A DNA stretch of 5,935 bases, taken from the NCBI GenBank assembly GCA_964637725.1, contig CAZWXH010000112.1, positions 1-5,935 on the forward strand, given 5' to 3'. This stretch comes from CAZWXH01 sp964637725 (GTDB lineage: Bacteria; Bacillota_I; Bacilli_A; Erysipelotrichales; Coprobacillaceae). The translations under genes and the position numbers were made by a program. Below, in pieces: positions 1 through 5,672 of this stretch (its first letter is position 1; the number at the start of each line of letters is the position of its first letter). A model generated the notes under the pieces. The model saw only the letters and a list, made by a program, of their open reading frames with translations. It did not search any database and was not told where the DNA came from.

Positions 1-3
1 AAT

Positions 4-30
4 AAAAAAACGAATACTTTTACATATTCG
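4..30 (-). terminator. Intrinsic terminator after ssrA (tmRNA)
   Basis: On the minus strand a 6-bp stem (CGAATA at 30-25 pairing with TATTCG at 16-11) with an 8-nt loop is followed at once by seven U residues (10-4). It starts 12 nt beyond the CCA end of the tmRNA and so ends the secG-rnr-smpB-ssrA transcript. The short AU-rich stem is partly compensated by the uninterrupted U-tract. Confidence 0.85.
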
Positions 31-42
31 CTACATTTTATA

Positions 43-397
43 TGGTGGAGGCGGCGGGAATCGAACCCGCGTCCAAAGATCGTCCCATATAAGGCATCTA
101 CAGTTTATCTTGTTGAATGGTTTTAACTAAGCTACGATCAACAAGCAATCTTTCACTTAGCGATTCTGTAAGTTTTCGTGATATATGTCCAGACGCCATA
201 CATCCTTAACCTATAAGTTATGTTACCGAGTCCTATAGCCATAGGCATGCTATTGGTCGATATCCGCTAAAGTCTAATGTCGACTAGCAAGCGAAAGATA
301 ATTGTTGTCTGTTTCCAGATATTTGTTTTTACATGTAACGTGTGCCCACGACTGCCACCTTATTCAAACTAACCCCTGTCGAATCCAAGACGCCCCC
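43..397 (-). ncRNA. ssrA: Transfer-messenger RNA (tmRNA, 10Sa RNA)
   Basis: One-piece tmRNA of 355 nt that, with SmpB, rescues ribosomes stalled on non-stop mRNAs and appends a degradation tag. The 5' end GGGGGCG (397-391) pairs with CGCCUCC before the ACCA end (49-43 region), forming the tRNA-like acceptor stem with one G-U pair. The near-universal GGAUUCGACAGGGG follows the 5' end. The T arm is GCGGG-UUCGAUU-CCCGC close to the 3' end. AUAAGG near the 5' part and CCUUAU near the 3' part form the inner end of helix P2, and CGUG-GGCA-CACG looks like a PK1 stem. CCA is encoded. The tag reading frame lies at 316-284. The mature 5' end is 1 nt beyond the smpB stop codon, so the RNA is probably cut from a longer transcript; no convincing dedicated promoter is visible. 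Identity is very secure; exact ends come from acceptor-stem pairing. Confidence 0.97.
284..316 (-). other. tmRNA tag-peptide reading frame, predicted GNRQQLSFAC
   Basis: The resume codon is assigned as GGA (316-314). The upstream UAUCU places U at -5 and A at -4, as before the resume codons of E. coli (UAGUC-GCA) and B. subtilis (UAACU-GGC, also a Gly codon). Ten codons follow to a UAG stop (286-284): Gly-Asn-Arg-Gln-Gln-Leu-Ser-Phe-Ala-Cys. The stop lies in the 5' strand of the predicted helix P5 (GCUAGUCGA pairing with UCGAC and UAGC), a normal location. A second frame beginning GAA gives ETDNNYLSLASRH but lacks the -4 A alignment and has a polar, basic end. The Ala-Cys C-terminus is atypical, since most tags end in Ala-Ala. 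Confidence 0.7.
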
Positions 398-398
398 A

Positions 399-845
399 TT
401 AGTAAGCATTTTTCAATGCTTTTTCAACATCTCTTTTTGCATCTTTATCTTTTAGATCTTGACGCTTATCATAGAGTTTCTTTCCTTTTGCCAAAGCAAT
501 TTCTACTTTAAGTTTTGAAGTCTTAAAATATAATTTTGTAGGTACAATCGTTAATCCACTTTCTTTTACTTCTTTTTGAAGTTTTAATATTTCCTTCTTG
601 TGTAGTAAAAGTCTTCTTGTACGAAGCGGTTCATGATTATAACGATTGCCTTGTTCGTAAGGAGCGATATGCATGTTTTCAATAAAAGCTTCATTATTCC
701 TTATTCGAATAAAAGAATCTTTTAGATTAATGCTACCCTTACGAACAGACTTAATCTCTGTACCCATTAATTCAATTCCAGCTTCAAAAATATCTTCAAT
801 AAAATAATCATGATAAGCTTTCTTGTTTTGAGCAACAATCTTCAT
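399..845 (-). CDS. smpB: SsrA-binding protein SmpB
   Basis: SmpB binds the tRNA-like domain of tmRNA and places it in the A site of stalled ribosomes, where its C-terminal tail occupies the empty mRNA channel. The 148-residue product is of typical length and spans the family: an N-terminal N-K-K-A-Y-H-D-Y segment (7-14), the beta-barrel signature GTEIKSVR (28-35) followed by a G-S-I-N-L-K-D-S-F stretch (37-45), and the GKKLYDKR motif (121-128). After that comes a charged tail predicted to be helical (129-148, ending KNAY). The ATG start is preceded by GGGGAGA (857-851) at suitable spacing. The gene begins 15 nt after the rnr stop and ends 1 nt before the mature tmRNA, so both halves of the trans-translation machinery are adjacent and probably co-transcribed. 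Nothing is truncated or odd in the protein. Confidence 0.97.
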   Translation of the reverse strand: MKIVAQNKKAYHDYFIEDIFEAGIELMGTEIKSVRKGSINLKDSFIRIRNNEAFIENMHIAPYEQGNRYNHEPLRTRRLLLHKKEILKLQKEVKESGLTIVPTKLYFKTSKLKVEIALAKGKKLYDKRQDLKDKDAKRDVEKALKNAY

Positions 846-860
846 GCATATCTCCCCTTT

Positions 861-3065
861 CTATTTCTTCTTCACAAATTTCTTTGACTTATTTATTTTA
901 CCCTTTTTCTTGTAATTTGTCTTTACTTTTTTGTCGTCTAACTTAATAATTTTCTTAAATCTTTGTTGCTTTGGTTTTTGTCCAACTAATTGGAAATCAA
1001 TAGTCTTTTCTTTTTTGCTTGCAGCAGCAACTCTAACTTTAACTTTATCAGACAACCTAAACTGTTTTCCAGTTCTTTCTCCTACCATCATCATATTCTT
1101 TTCATCATAATGATAAAAGTCATCAGTAAGTTCAGTAACATGAACCAATCCATCAATTGTATTCTCTAACTCAACAAAGAATCCAAACTGTGTTACAGAA
1201 TTAATAATACCATCAAATTCCTCACCAATATGTTTTTCCATATATTCAGCCATCTTCATATCATCAACTTCACGCTCTATATCAATAGCTTCTCTTTCAC
1301 GAGTTGATGATTGTTCTGCTAAATAAGGGATTGTATCTTCATAATGATTAATTAAATCTAATCTTTGTTCAAAGAGATACTTTCTAATTAGTCTATGTAC
1401 TAATAAATCAGGATATCTTCGAATTGGAGAAGTGAAATGAGTATAATATTCATCAGCTAAACCAAAATGTCCTAAACAATCAATATCATATCTCGCTTTT
1501 TGCATACATCTTAATAACAATGTAGAGATTATTGTATGTTCATCAGTTCCTTTTGAAGCATCTACAATCGCACTTAATTCATTAGGATAGACTTTTTCTA
1601 ATGATCCTTTAATTGTATAACCTAATGGTTTTACAATTGATTGAAATTGTTGTAACTTCTTTAGTTTAGGATGTTCATGAACTCGGTAAATAAATGGTAA
1701 ATCCATCCATTTAAAGTGTTGAGCTATTGTTTCATTCGCTCTTAACATAAACTCTTCAATGATTTTATCAGAAGTTCCTCTTTCTCTTAAAACGACATCA
1801 ATCGGTTTTCCTTTATCATCTACAATAACCTTTGCTTCATTTACATCAAAATCAATAGAACCTCTTTTATCTCTCGCTTTTCCTAATACAGATGCCACCT
1901 CTTGCATTAAAAAGAATAAACCAACGACCTCTTGATATTGTTTTTGAGTATTGATATCCCCATCTAATATCTTATTAACATTATTATATGTCATACGATA
2001 AGAGGAATGAATAATTGATTCGATAATTTCATGATTGACAACTTCGCCACTTGCATTAATTTCCATAATACAACTAATAGTATATCTATCAACATCGGGA
2101 TTTAATGAACATATTCCATTAGATAACTTATGTGGTAACATAGGAATAACTCTATCCACTAAATAAATAGATGTTCCTCTTTGAATAGCTTCTTTGTCTA
2201 ATACTGAGCCTTCTTCTACATAGTATGATACATCAGCAATATGAACACCTAACTCATAGTTTCCATTATCTAATTTCTTTAATGAAATCGCATCATCTAA
2301 GTCCTTTGCATCATCACCATCTATAGTCACAATCATTTCATTTCTTAAATCCACTCTCTTGTTGATATCATTAGGATCTACACTATCAGGTATGTTTGAT
2401 ATATAATCATATACTTCTTTAGGAAATTCAATGTCAACATCATGAGCATGGACAATAGATAAAATATCAACACCAGGATCATTTCTATGACCGATGACTT
2501 TTAATATACTTCCTTTTATTTGTGGTTTATAAGATTTAATTTCCACAAGAACCTTATGTCCTACAACTGCTCCATGCATATGTGCATGATCGATAAATAT
2601 AAGTTTATTAAACTTACTATCATCTGCTTCTACATAGAATTCTCTTTTTCCTTTTTTGACCTCACCAACGAATCTCACTTGTCCACGTTTAAGAACTCTA
2701 ACAATACGTCCTTCTTCACGTTGACCATGAGATACAATTTTATCTATTAAAACAGTATCTTTATCAAAAGCATCTTTCATATTAGTTTCATTAATATAAA
2801 ATTCTCTCTCTTCATCGATCTTTACAAAACCAAAACCTTTTTTTGTTACTTCTAAAACACCTGTAAAGAATTGCAGTTGTTCTGGAAGATAATAATCGTT
2901 ATGATTATTTCTTACAATTACACCTTCATCTTCTAGGTTATTCATTGTCTTAATAAATTCAATATAATCATTTGTTTTTGTTTTATGAAAATGTTCTGCA
3001 AGTTGTTCTATTTTTCTACTTGTAAAACTTTCATCTTTTAATAATTCTATAATTTTCTCTTTCAT
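861..3065 (-). CDS. rnr: Ribonuclease R (3'-5' exoribonuclease, RNB family)
   Basis: RNase R processively degrades structured RNA and, with SmpB-tmRNA, removes non-stop mRNAs. The 734-residue product has the full architecture: an N-terminal winged-helix region (about 1-60), cold-shock/OB domains at about 66-125 (with KKGFGFV) and 130-205, the RNB catalytic domain from about 237, an S1 domain at about 614-694 and a Lys-rich tail (696-734). Catalytic aspartates are intact in TIDGDDAKDLDDA: Asp249, Asp255, Asp257 and Asp258, matching Asp272, 278, 280 and 281 of E. coli RNase R. Tyr301 (in TSIYLVDRVIPMLP) and the HFTSPIRRYPDLLVHR segment (543-558) are also family hallmarks. I chose the ATG at 3065 because AAAGGTGG (3081-3074) lies 8 nt upstream. 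A longer in-frame TTG at 3092 would overlap that site and add nine unconserved residues. It lies downstream of secG, behind a terminator-like hairpin, and upstream of smpB. Confidence 0.97.
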   Translation of the reverse strand: MKEKIIELLKDESFTSRKIEQLAEHFHKTKTNDYIEFIKTMNNLEDEGVIVRNNHNDYYLPEQLQFFTGVLEVTKKGFGFVKIDEEREFYINETNMKDAFDKDTVLIDKIVSHGQREEGRIVRVLKRGQVRFVGEVKKGKREFYVEADDSKFNKLIFIDHAHMHGAVVGHKVLVEIKSYKPQIKGSILKVIGHRNDPGVDILSIVHAHDVDIEFPKEVYDYISNIPDSVDPNDINKRVDLRNEMIVTIDGDDAKDLDDAISLKKLDNGNYELGVHIADVSYYVEEGSVLDKEAIQRGTSIYLVDRVIPMLPHKLSNGICSLNPDVDRYTISCIMEINASGEVVNHEIIESIIHSSYRMTYNNVNKILDGDINTQKQYQEVVGLFFLMQEVASVLGKARDKRGSIDFDVNEAKVIVDDKGKPIDVVLRERGTSDKIIEEFMLRANETIAQHFKWMDLPFIYRVHEHPKLKKLQQFQSIVKPLGYTIKGSLEKVYPNELSAIVDASKGTDEHTIISTLLLRCMQKARYDIDCLGHFGLADEYYTHFTSPIRRYPDLLVHRLIRKYLFEQRLDLINHYEDTIPYLAEQSSTREREAIDIEREVDDMKMAEYMEKHIGEEFDGIINSVTQFGFFVELENTIDGLVHVTELTDDFYHYDEKNMMMVGERTGKQFRLSDKVKVRVAAASKKEKTIDFQLVGQKPKQQRFKKIIKLDDKKVKTNYKKKGKINKSKKFVKKK

Positions 3066-3073
3066 ATCTCTCA

Positions 3074-3081
3074 CCACCTTT
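3074..3081 (-). promoter_or_regulatory. Ribosome binding site of rnr
   Basis: AAAGGTGG on the minus strand, 8 nt before the ATG at 3065-3063. It fixes the rnr start there and argues against the upstream in-frame TTG at 3092-3090, whose first codons contain this sequence. Confidence 0.8.
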
Positions 3082-3090
3082 ATTCTGCCC

Positions 3091-3123
3091 AATAAAAATA
3101 AAAACAGGACACTAATGTGCCCT
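3091..3123 (-). terminator. Terminator-like hairpin between secG and rnr
   Basis: On the minus strand AGGGCAC (3123-3117), loop AUUA, then GUGUCCU (3112-3106) form a 7-bp stem with one G-U pair. It is followed by a U-rich tract from 3104 down to 3091 that is broken by a C and single A residues. The hairpin starts 5 nt after the secG stop and ends 25 nt before the rnr ATG. That leaves no room for a separate promoter in the gap. It looks like a leaky terminator or an RNA-processing/stability element that tunes secG against the distal genes. Confidence 0.75.
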
Positions 3124-3128
3124 ATTTA

Positions 3129-3350
3129 TTAACCCATACGAATAAGAATTGCAACTACGAAAAACGCAATAGCAAGTCCAATAGTAATTCTCGAAAGTAT
3201 CAAATCTGCTCCTCTTTCCTTTTGATTCGCAAAAAGATTTGAGCTTTGTCCGGTTAAAGCATTAACAATACCGTCTGATTTACCACTCTGCAATAGGCAT
3301 ACAATTATTAGAGCCACTGAAATAACCATTAATAATATATCTAAAATCAT
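3129..3350 (-). CDS. secG: Preprotein translocase subunit SecG
   Basis: Small membrane subunit of the SecYEG protein-export channel. The 73-residue product has the two-helix SecG layout: TM1 at about 2-20, a cytoplasmic loop with the family motif LLQSGKSDG (19-27) and a Gly/Ser/Asn-rich stretch, the F-A-N-Q-K-E-R-G-A-D segment (40-49), then TM2 at about 53-71 beginning with L-S-R-I-T. Length is normal for Firmicutes. The ATG at 3350-3348 is preceded by a full AAAGGAGG (3365-3358) with 7-nt spacing. It is the first gene after the promoter at 3424-3396. The secG-rnr-smpB-ssrA order is widespread in Firmicutes and supports the assignment. Confidence 0.95.
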   Translation of the reverse strand: MILDILLMVISVALIIVCLLQSGKSDGIVNALTGQSSNLFANQKERGADLILSRITIGLAIAFFVVAILIRMG

Positions 3351-3395
3351 GATGATACCTCCTTTACATAAATATTTTTATACATTAGCATTGCT

Positions 3396-3424
3396 ATGAT
3401 ACCATAATGATTAGAAAAACACAA
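3396..3424 (-). promoter_or_regulatory. Sigma-A-type extended -10 promoter of the secG-rnr-smpB-ssrA unit
   Basis: On the minus strand the -35 element TTGTGT (3424-3419), a 17-bp spacer, and the -10 element TATCAT (3401-3396) with the extended -10 TG one base upstream (TGGTATCAT). Transcription would start near 3389, giving a leader of about 40 nt before secG. It sits between the terminator of the upstream unit and the secG ribosome binding site, where a promoter is expected. Confidence 0.7.
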
Positions 3425-3456
3425 TAGTTTTTACATTTCACGCCTCTTAGAAACCT

Positions 3457-3483
3457 AAAAAACATCATCAAAGGAGATGATGT
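3457..3483 (-). terminator. Intrinsic terminator closing the B12 uptake operon
   Basis: A perfect 8-bp stem, ACATCATC (3483-3476) and GATGATGT (3469-3462), with a 6-nt loop, followed by U residues down to 3457. The 5' arm and loop encode the last residues (His-His-Leu-Leu) of the ECF S-component gene, and the TGA stop straddles the loop and 3' arm. It separates the riboswitch-controlled unit from the secG promoter. Confidence 0.88.
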
Positions 3484-3986
3484 CTATTTTTGACAAACAG
3501 TCTTTCTAATAATGGTGCACATATTAAATAAAACACAAAGTTTCCACTAGCGTGTAATGTATCAAAAAACAAACCTGCTAAATAATAAACAATAAATAGT
3601 GACGGACCACCAATGACCAACTTTTCTAATGAAACAACAATTCCAAATACATAGCCCATTAAAAATGCAAAACCAGCTAATAATAAGATTGGCGGTTCTT
3701 TATTTACTTTTTTATATACATCAACTAATACCTGCGTTAATAAACAAATAACTATCCATGCTAGTATTTGAAATACTGTCCATATACCCATTCCTAAATA
3801 TATATTAGATACGAGTGTTGTAACAATTGTTAACTTAATACCAAAAGCCAATCCAAATATAATCACTGATATAATAATAATAGATGTCACTGGTTTAATA
3901 TTAGGAAGTGATTGTAAAGCAATTCGTGAAGCAATATTAACAGCTGCTAACATCCCAATTAAACTTATCTCTCTAATCTTACTCAT
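3468..3986 (-). CDS. ECF transporter S component, probable cobalamin (CbrT-like) substrate-binding subunit
   Basis: Integral membrane substrate-binding subunit of an energy-coupling factor vitamin importer, to be driven by a shared EcfA/A'/T module encoded elsewhere. The 172-residue hydrophobic protein has about six predicted membrane segments. TM1 contains AVNIA (15-19), an AxxxA pattern like the one S components use to contact EcfT. Other notable stretches are LPNIKPVTSII (27-37), LGMGIWTVFQILAW (64-77) and DTLHASGNF (142-150), the kind of positions seen in corrinoid- and flavin-type S components. Cobalamin is inferred mainly from the riboswitch and the two partner proteins. The ATG at 3986 overlaps the preceding gene by 8 nt (ATGAGTAA), fitting translational coupling. 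Upstream in-frame GTG (4016) or TTG (4007, with AGGTGA 5 nt before it) starts are possible and would add 10 or 7 residues. Another corrinoid precursor such as alpha-ribazole cannot be excluded. Confidence 0.85.
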   Translation of the reverse strand: MSKIREISLIGMLAAVNIASRIALQSLPNIKPVTSIIIISVIIFGLAFGIKLTIVTTLVSNIYLGMGIWTVFQILAWIVICLLTQVLVDVYKKVNKEPPILLLAGFAFLMGYVFGIVVSLEKLVIGGPSLFIVYYLAGLFFDTLHASGNFVFYLICAPLLERLFVKNRHHLL

Positions 3987-4581
3987 TGATTGAATAGCGC
4001 CATTCAACTTGATCACCTGCTTTTAATTTATATAGACCTGCTCCCTTATTAGGAAATACCCCATTTACATAATACGTCCATCCTGATTGACTTCCATGAT
4101 CAAATTCATTTAACCCATTGATTCCTCTTATATACACCAGTCTTCCTGAGCCATTTGTATTTAATTGTATTCCTTTAGAGTTTGTTATTGCCTTTAAAGC
4201 ATCATAAACAGTTTGATCAGGTAATATCTCTACTTCACCTTGAGTCATTATTGAATCAATTCCTTTAATAGAGACATTCACTTTAATCTTAGTTATCTCT
4301 TCTACTTTAGAATCAACTATTGGTTTCTTTGACTCCGTTTTTGGTTCTTCTTTTTTTGTTTCTACTTGACTAGGCTTTACTACTTCATCTGGTTTTGTTT
4401 CGTTTTTTGGAACATCTTCAATGACTTCTTCTTTCTTTTCTACTTCTTTATTATCTTCTTTTTTAATTTCTATTGGTTTTTCTTTATTTATTGGGACAGT
4501 AGCATTATATACACTTACTCCCCCAATAATAAAGAAACAAAGAAATACAAAGATAATTGTATACTTCTTGGCTTTATCCAA
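3979..4581 (-). CDS. Membrane-anchored DUF4430 (transcobalamin C-terminal-like) protein
   Basis: Probable extracellular corrinoid-binding protein. The 200 residues comprise a short cytoplasmic Lys-rich start, one N-terminal membrane helix (about 7-25), a 70-residue Lys/Glu/Pro/Val spacer (about 31-95) and a C-terminal DUF4430 domain (about 98-197). The domain shows its diagnostic end: SGWTYYVNG (166-174), FPNKGAGLYKL, then GDQVEWRY (189-196). DUF4430 resembles the beta domain of animal intrinsic factor and transcobalamin. The Cys at 15 is not in a lipobox, so the helix is an uncleaved anchor. Translation is assigned to TTG at 4581, since the next in-frame Met is at residue 112, inside the domain. 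AAAGGA (4597-4592) lies 10 nt upstream and the start overlaps the previous stop (TTGGATAA). Its place between the barrel protein and the S component suggests a joint capture function. Ligand binding is inferred, not shown. Confidence 0.85.
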   Translation of the reverse strand: MDKAKKYTIIFVFLCFFIIGGVSVYNATVPINKEKPIEIKKEDNKEVEKKEEVIEDVPKNETKPDEVVKPSQVETKKEEPKTESKKPIVDSKVEEITKIKVNVSIKGIDSIMTQGEVEILPDQTVYDALKAITNSKGIQLNTNGSGRLVYIRGINGLNEFDHGSQSGWTYYVNGVFPNKGAGLYKLKAGDQVEWRYSINE

Positions 4582-5623
4582 TGAATTTCTTTCCTTTAAT
4601 TAAAACAAATCCAGATATTAATAATAAAAGAGTATATCCATAAACCATATATTCATCTGCAGTTTGAACTGCTTCTTTTTTAGGTTCTTCTTTAACTTCT
4701 TCCTTTGGAGGAACAACCTCTTCAGGTTTTGAAGTCAATTCTTTAAACTCGTTTTTTGCTTTCATATATACAGAACCATTATAGTAATAGCCTATAGTTT
4801 GAGTTCCTTGTAAAGTATTAAACGGATTATCTTCACCTGGTGCACTATACCAAAAACTTCCATTATCATTTTGGTATGTCAATAATACATCATAAGGATT
4901 ATTATCACCTTGATTAAATGTTGTTGCTTTAACTCCTGTTTGATCATATGTGAGAAGAGCCATTAAAACACAAGCTTGTGTACTTGCATTGACTCCCATA
5001 AAACTATCTTTATATCCAGCCGAAGGCTCTTGGACAGATTTGAAATGCTGAATTGACTTATCAATAGTTGTATGATATTTTGTTTTGTTAACTAAACTTA
5101 ATGTTTCAACAACCCATCCTGTAATATCTAAGCTTGATCCCCAACTAGAACCAAAAGCTCCTTCACTATCTATCAACGATGCTAAGTAATCAGCTGCTAA
5201 TTCTGTCTTAGAAGAATTCACAACATATAAAGCATTAACACACATAAATTGAAAGTTTGCATATGTTGATGAATTTGTTTTATCAACTGCACCATTTTCT
5301 TGAACACAGTTCTCTAACATCTCTACATAGTTAACACCTTCAAAATCTCTAGGATCATCACCATGTAGCACTAATCCTATAATTGTTTTAGCAATATCGC
5401 TTGCATAGTCAGTCTTTACAAGCTCCTTAACAATAAGACTTTCAGATTGTAAACCAAGTGCTTCGTAAGCTAAGACTTCGTCTAATCCATATAACTCTTT
5501 TGTTTGTGAATAGTAACTCTTAGCAGCATTATAACTTTCATCATAAGTTAATGCCATAGTAGGTACTACCCCACTTAATACAACCATAACTGTTAAAAAC
5601 ATACTTATTAAAATCTTTTTCAT
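4574..5623 (-). CDS. Secreted, C-terminally anchored alpha/alpha-barrel protein (prenyltransferase/squalene oxidase-repeat fold), probable corrinoid capture
   Basis: First gene under the cobalamin riboswitch. The 349-residue product has a signal peptide (1-24, cleavage likely after P-T-M-A), a helical domain (about 25-290), a Pro/Glu/Lys spacer (297-320), a membrane helix (326-342) and a KGKKFIG tail. The helical domain contains repeated units with a turn around Gly followed by a helix: VQENGAV (107-113), IDSEGAFGSSW (151-161), VQEPSAGY (197-204) and YQNDNGSFW (250-258). These resemble the repeats of alpha6/alpha6 barrels (terpenoid cyclase/prenyltransferase-like), the fold of the intrinsic factor and transcobalamin alpha domain. 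No catalytic DxDD or zinc-ligand set is evident, so a binding role is preferred over an enzyme. The QTADE stretch before the helix is not a canonical LPXTG. The ATG at 5623 follows GGGAGG with 5-nt spacing; an in-frame ATG at 5662 falls inside the riboswitch terminator and is unlikely. Fold confidence is good, function inferred. Confidence 0.82.
   Translation of the reverse strand: MKKILISMFLTVMVVLSGVVPTMALTYDESYNAAKSYYSQTKELYGLDEVLAYEALGLQSESLIVKELVKTDYASDIAKTIIGLVLHGDDPRDFEGVNYVEMLENCVQENGAVDKTNSSTYANFQFMCVNALYVVNSSKTELAADYLASLIDSEGAFGSSWGSSLDITGWVVETLSLVNKTKYHTTIDKSIQHFKSVQEPSAGYKDSFMGVNASTQACVLMALLTYDQTGVKATTFNQGDNNPYDVLLTYQNDNGSFWYSAPGEDNPFNTLQGTQTIGYYYNGSVYMKAKNEFKELTSKPEEVVPPKEEVKEEPKKEAVQTADEYMVYGYTLLLLISGFVLIKGKKFIG
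4589..4597 (-). promoter_or_regulatory. Ribosome binding site for the TTG start of the DUF4430 gene
   Basis: AAAGGAAAG on the minus strand, inside the last codons of the barrel-protein gene (encoding part of its Lys-Gly-Lys-Lys tail). The AAAGGA core ends 10 nt before the TTG at 4581-4579. It supports the non-ATG start and coupled translation. Confidence 0.6.
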
Positions 5624-5628
5624 TTCGT

Positions 5629-5637
5629 CCTCCCTCT
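5629..5637 (-). promoter_or_regulatory. Ribosome binding site of the barrel-protein gene
   Basis: AGAGGGAGG on the minus strand, 5 nt before the ATG at 5623-5621. It lies just beyond the riboswitch terminator and decides against the in-frame ATG at 5662, which sits in the terminator loop. Confidence 0.82.
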
Positions 5638-5648
5638 TAGGTCTAGAC

Positions 5649-5672
5649 AAAAAATAGGACATACTTGTCCTA
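5649..5672 (-). terminator. Riboswitch-controlled intrinsic terminator
   Basis: On the minus strand a perfect 7-bp stem UAGGACA (5672-5666) with UGUCCUA (5661-5655), loop AGUA, followed by six U residues (5654-5649). It lies between the aptamer and the first ribosome binding site. Its 5' arm overlaps the competing hairpin at 5687-5667, so the two cannot coexist. Confidence 0.88.

Noticed and set aside
276..316. Alternative tmRNA tag frame ETDNNYLSLASRH
   Set aside because: The conserved A at -4 of the resume codon is out of register and the basic, polar end is unlike known tags. Kept only as the alternative to the Ala-Cys tag.
399..460. Dedicated ssrA promoter within the smpB 3' end
   Set aside because: TTGAAA-like -35 matches occur, but no acceptable -10 at the right spacing precedes the tmRNA 5' end.
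302..511. Plus-strand open frame of 69 codons
   Set aside because: It runs antisense across the tmRNA 5' part and the smpB 3' end, resembles no protein I recognise, and has no ribosome binding site.
2520..2750. Plus-strand open frame inside rnr
   Set aside because: It is a shadow of the strongly conserved rnr coding sequence, with no start signal.
4537..4539. Cys15 of the DUF4430 protein as a lipoprotein attachment site
   Set aside because: It lies in the middle of the hydrophobic helix without a lipobox pattern around it.
4366..4603. Plus-strand Phe-rich or Ser/Phe-rich open frames
   Set aside because: They are the complement of the Lys/Glu-rich spacer of the DUF4430 protein; the low-complexity composition explains the open frames.
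4574..5623. Barrel protein as a prenyltransferase or terpene cyclase enzyme
   Set aside because: Only the repeat fold is suggested. No catalytic aspartate motif or zinc-binding set is visible, and secretion plus B12 regulation fit a binding role better.
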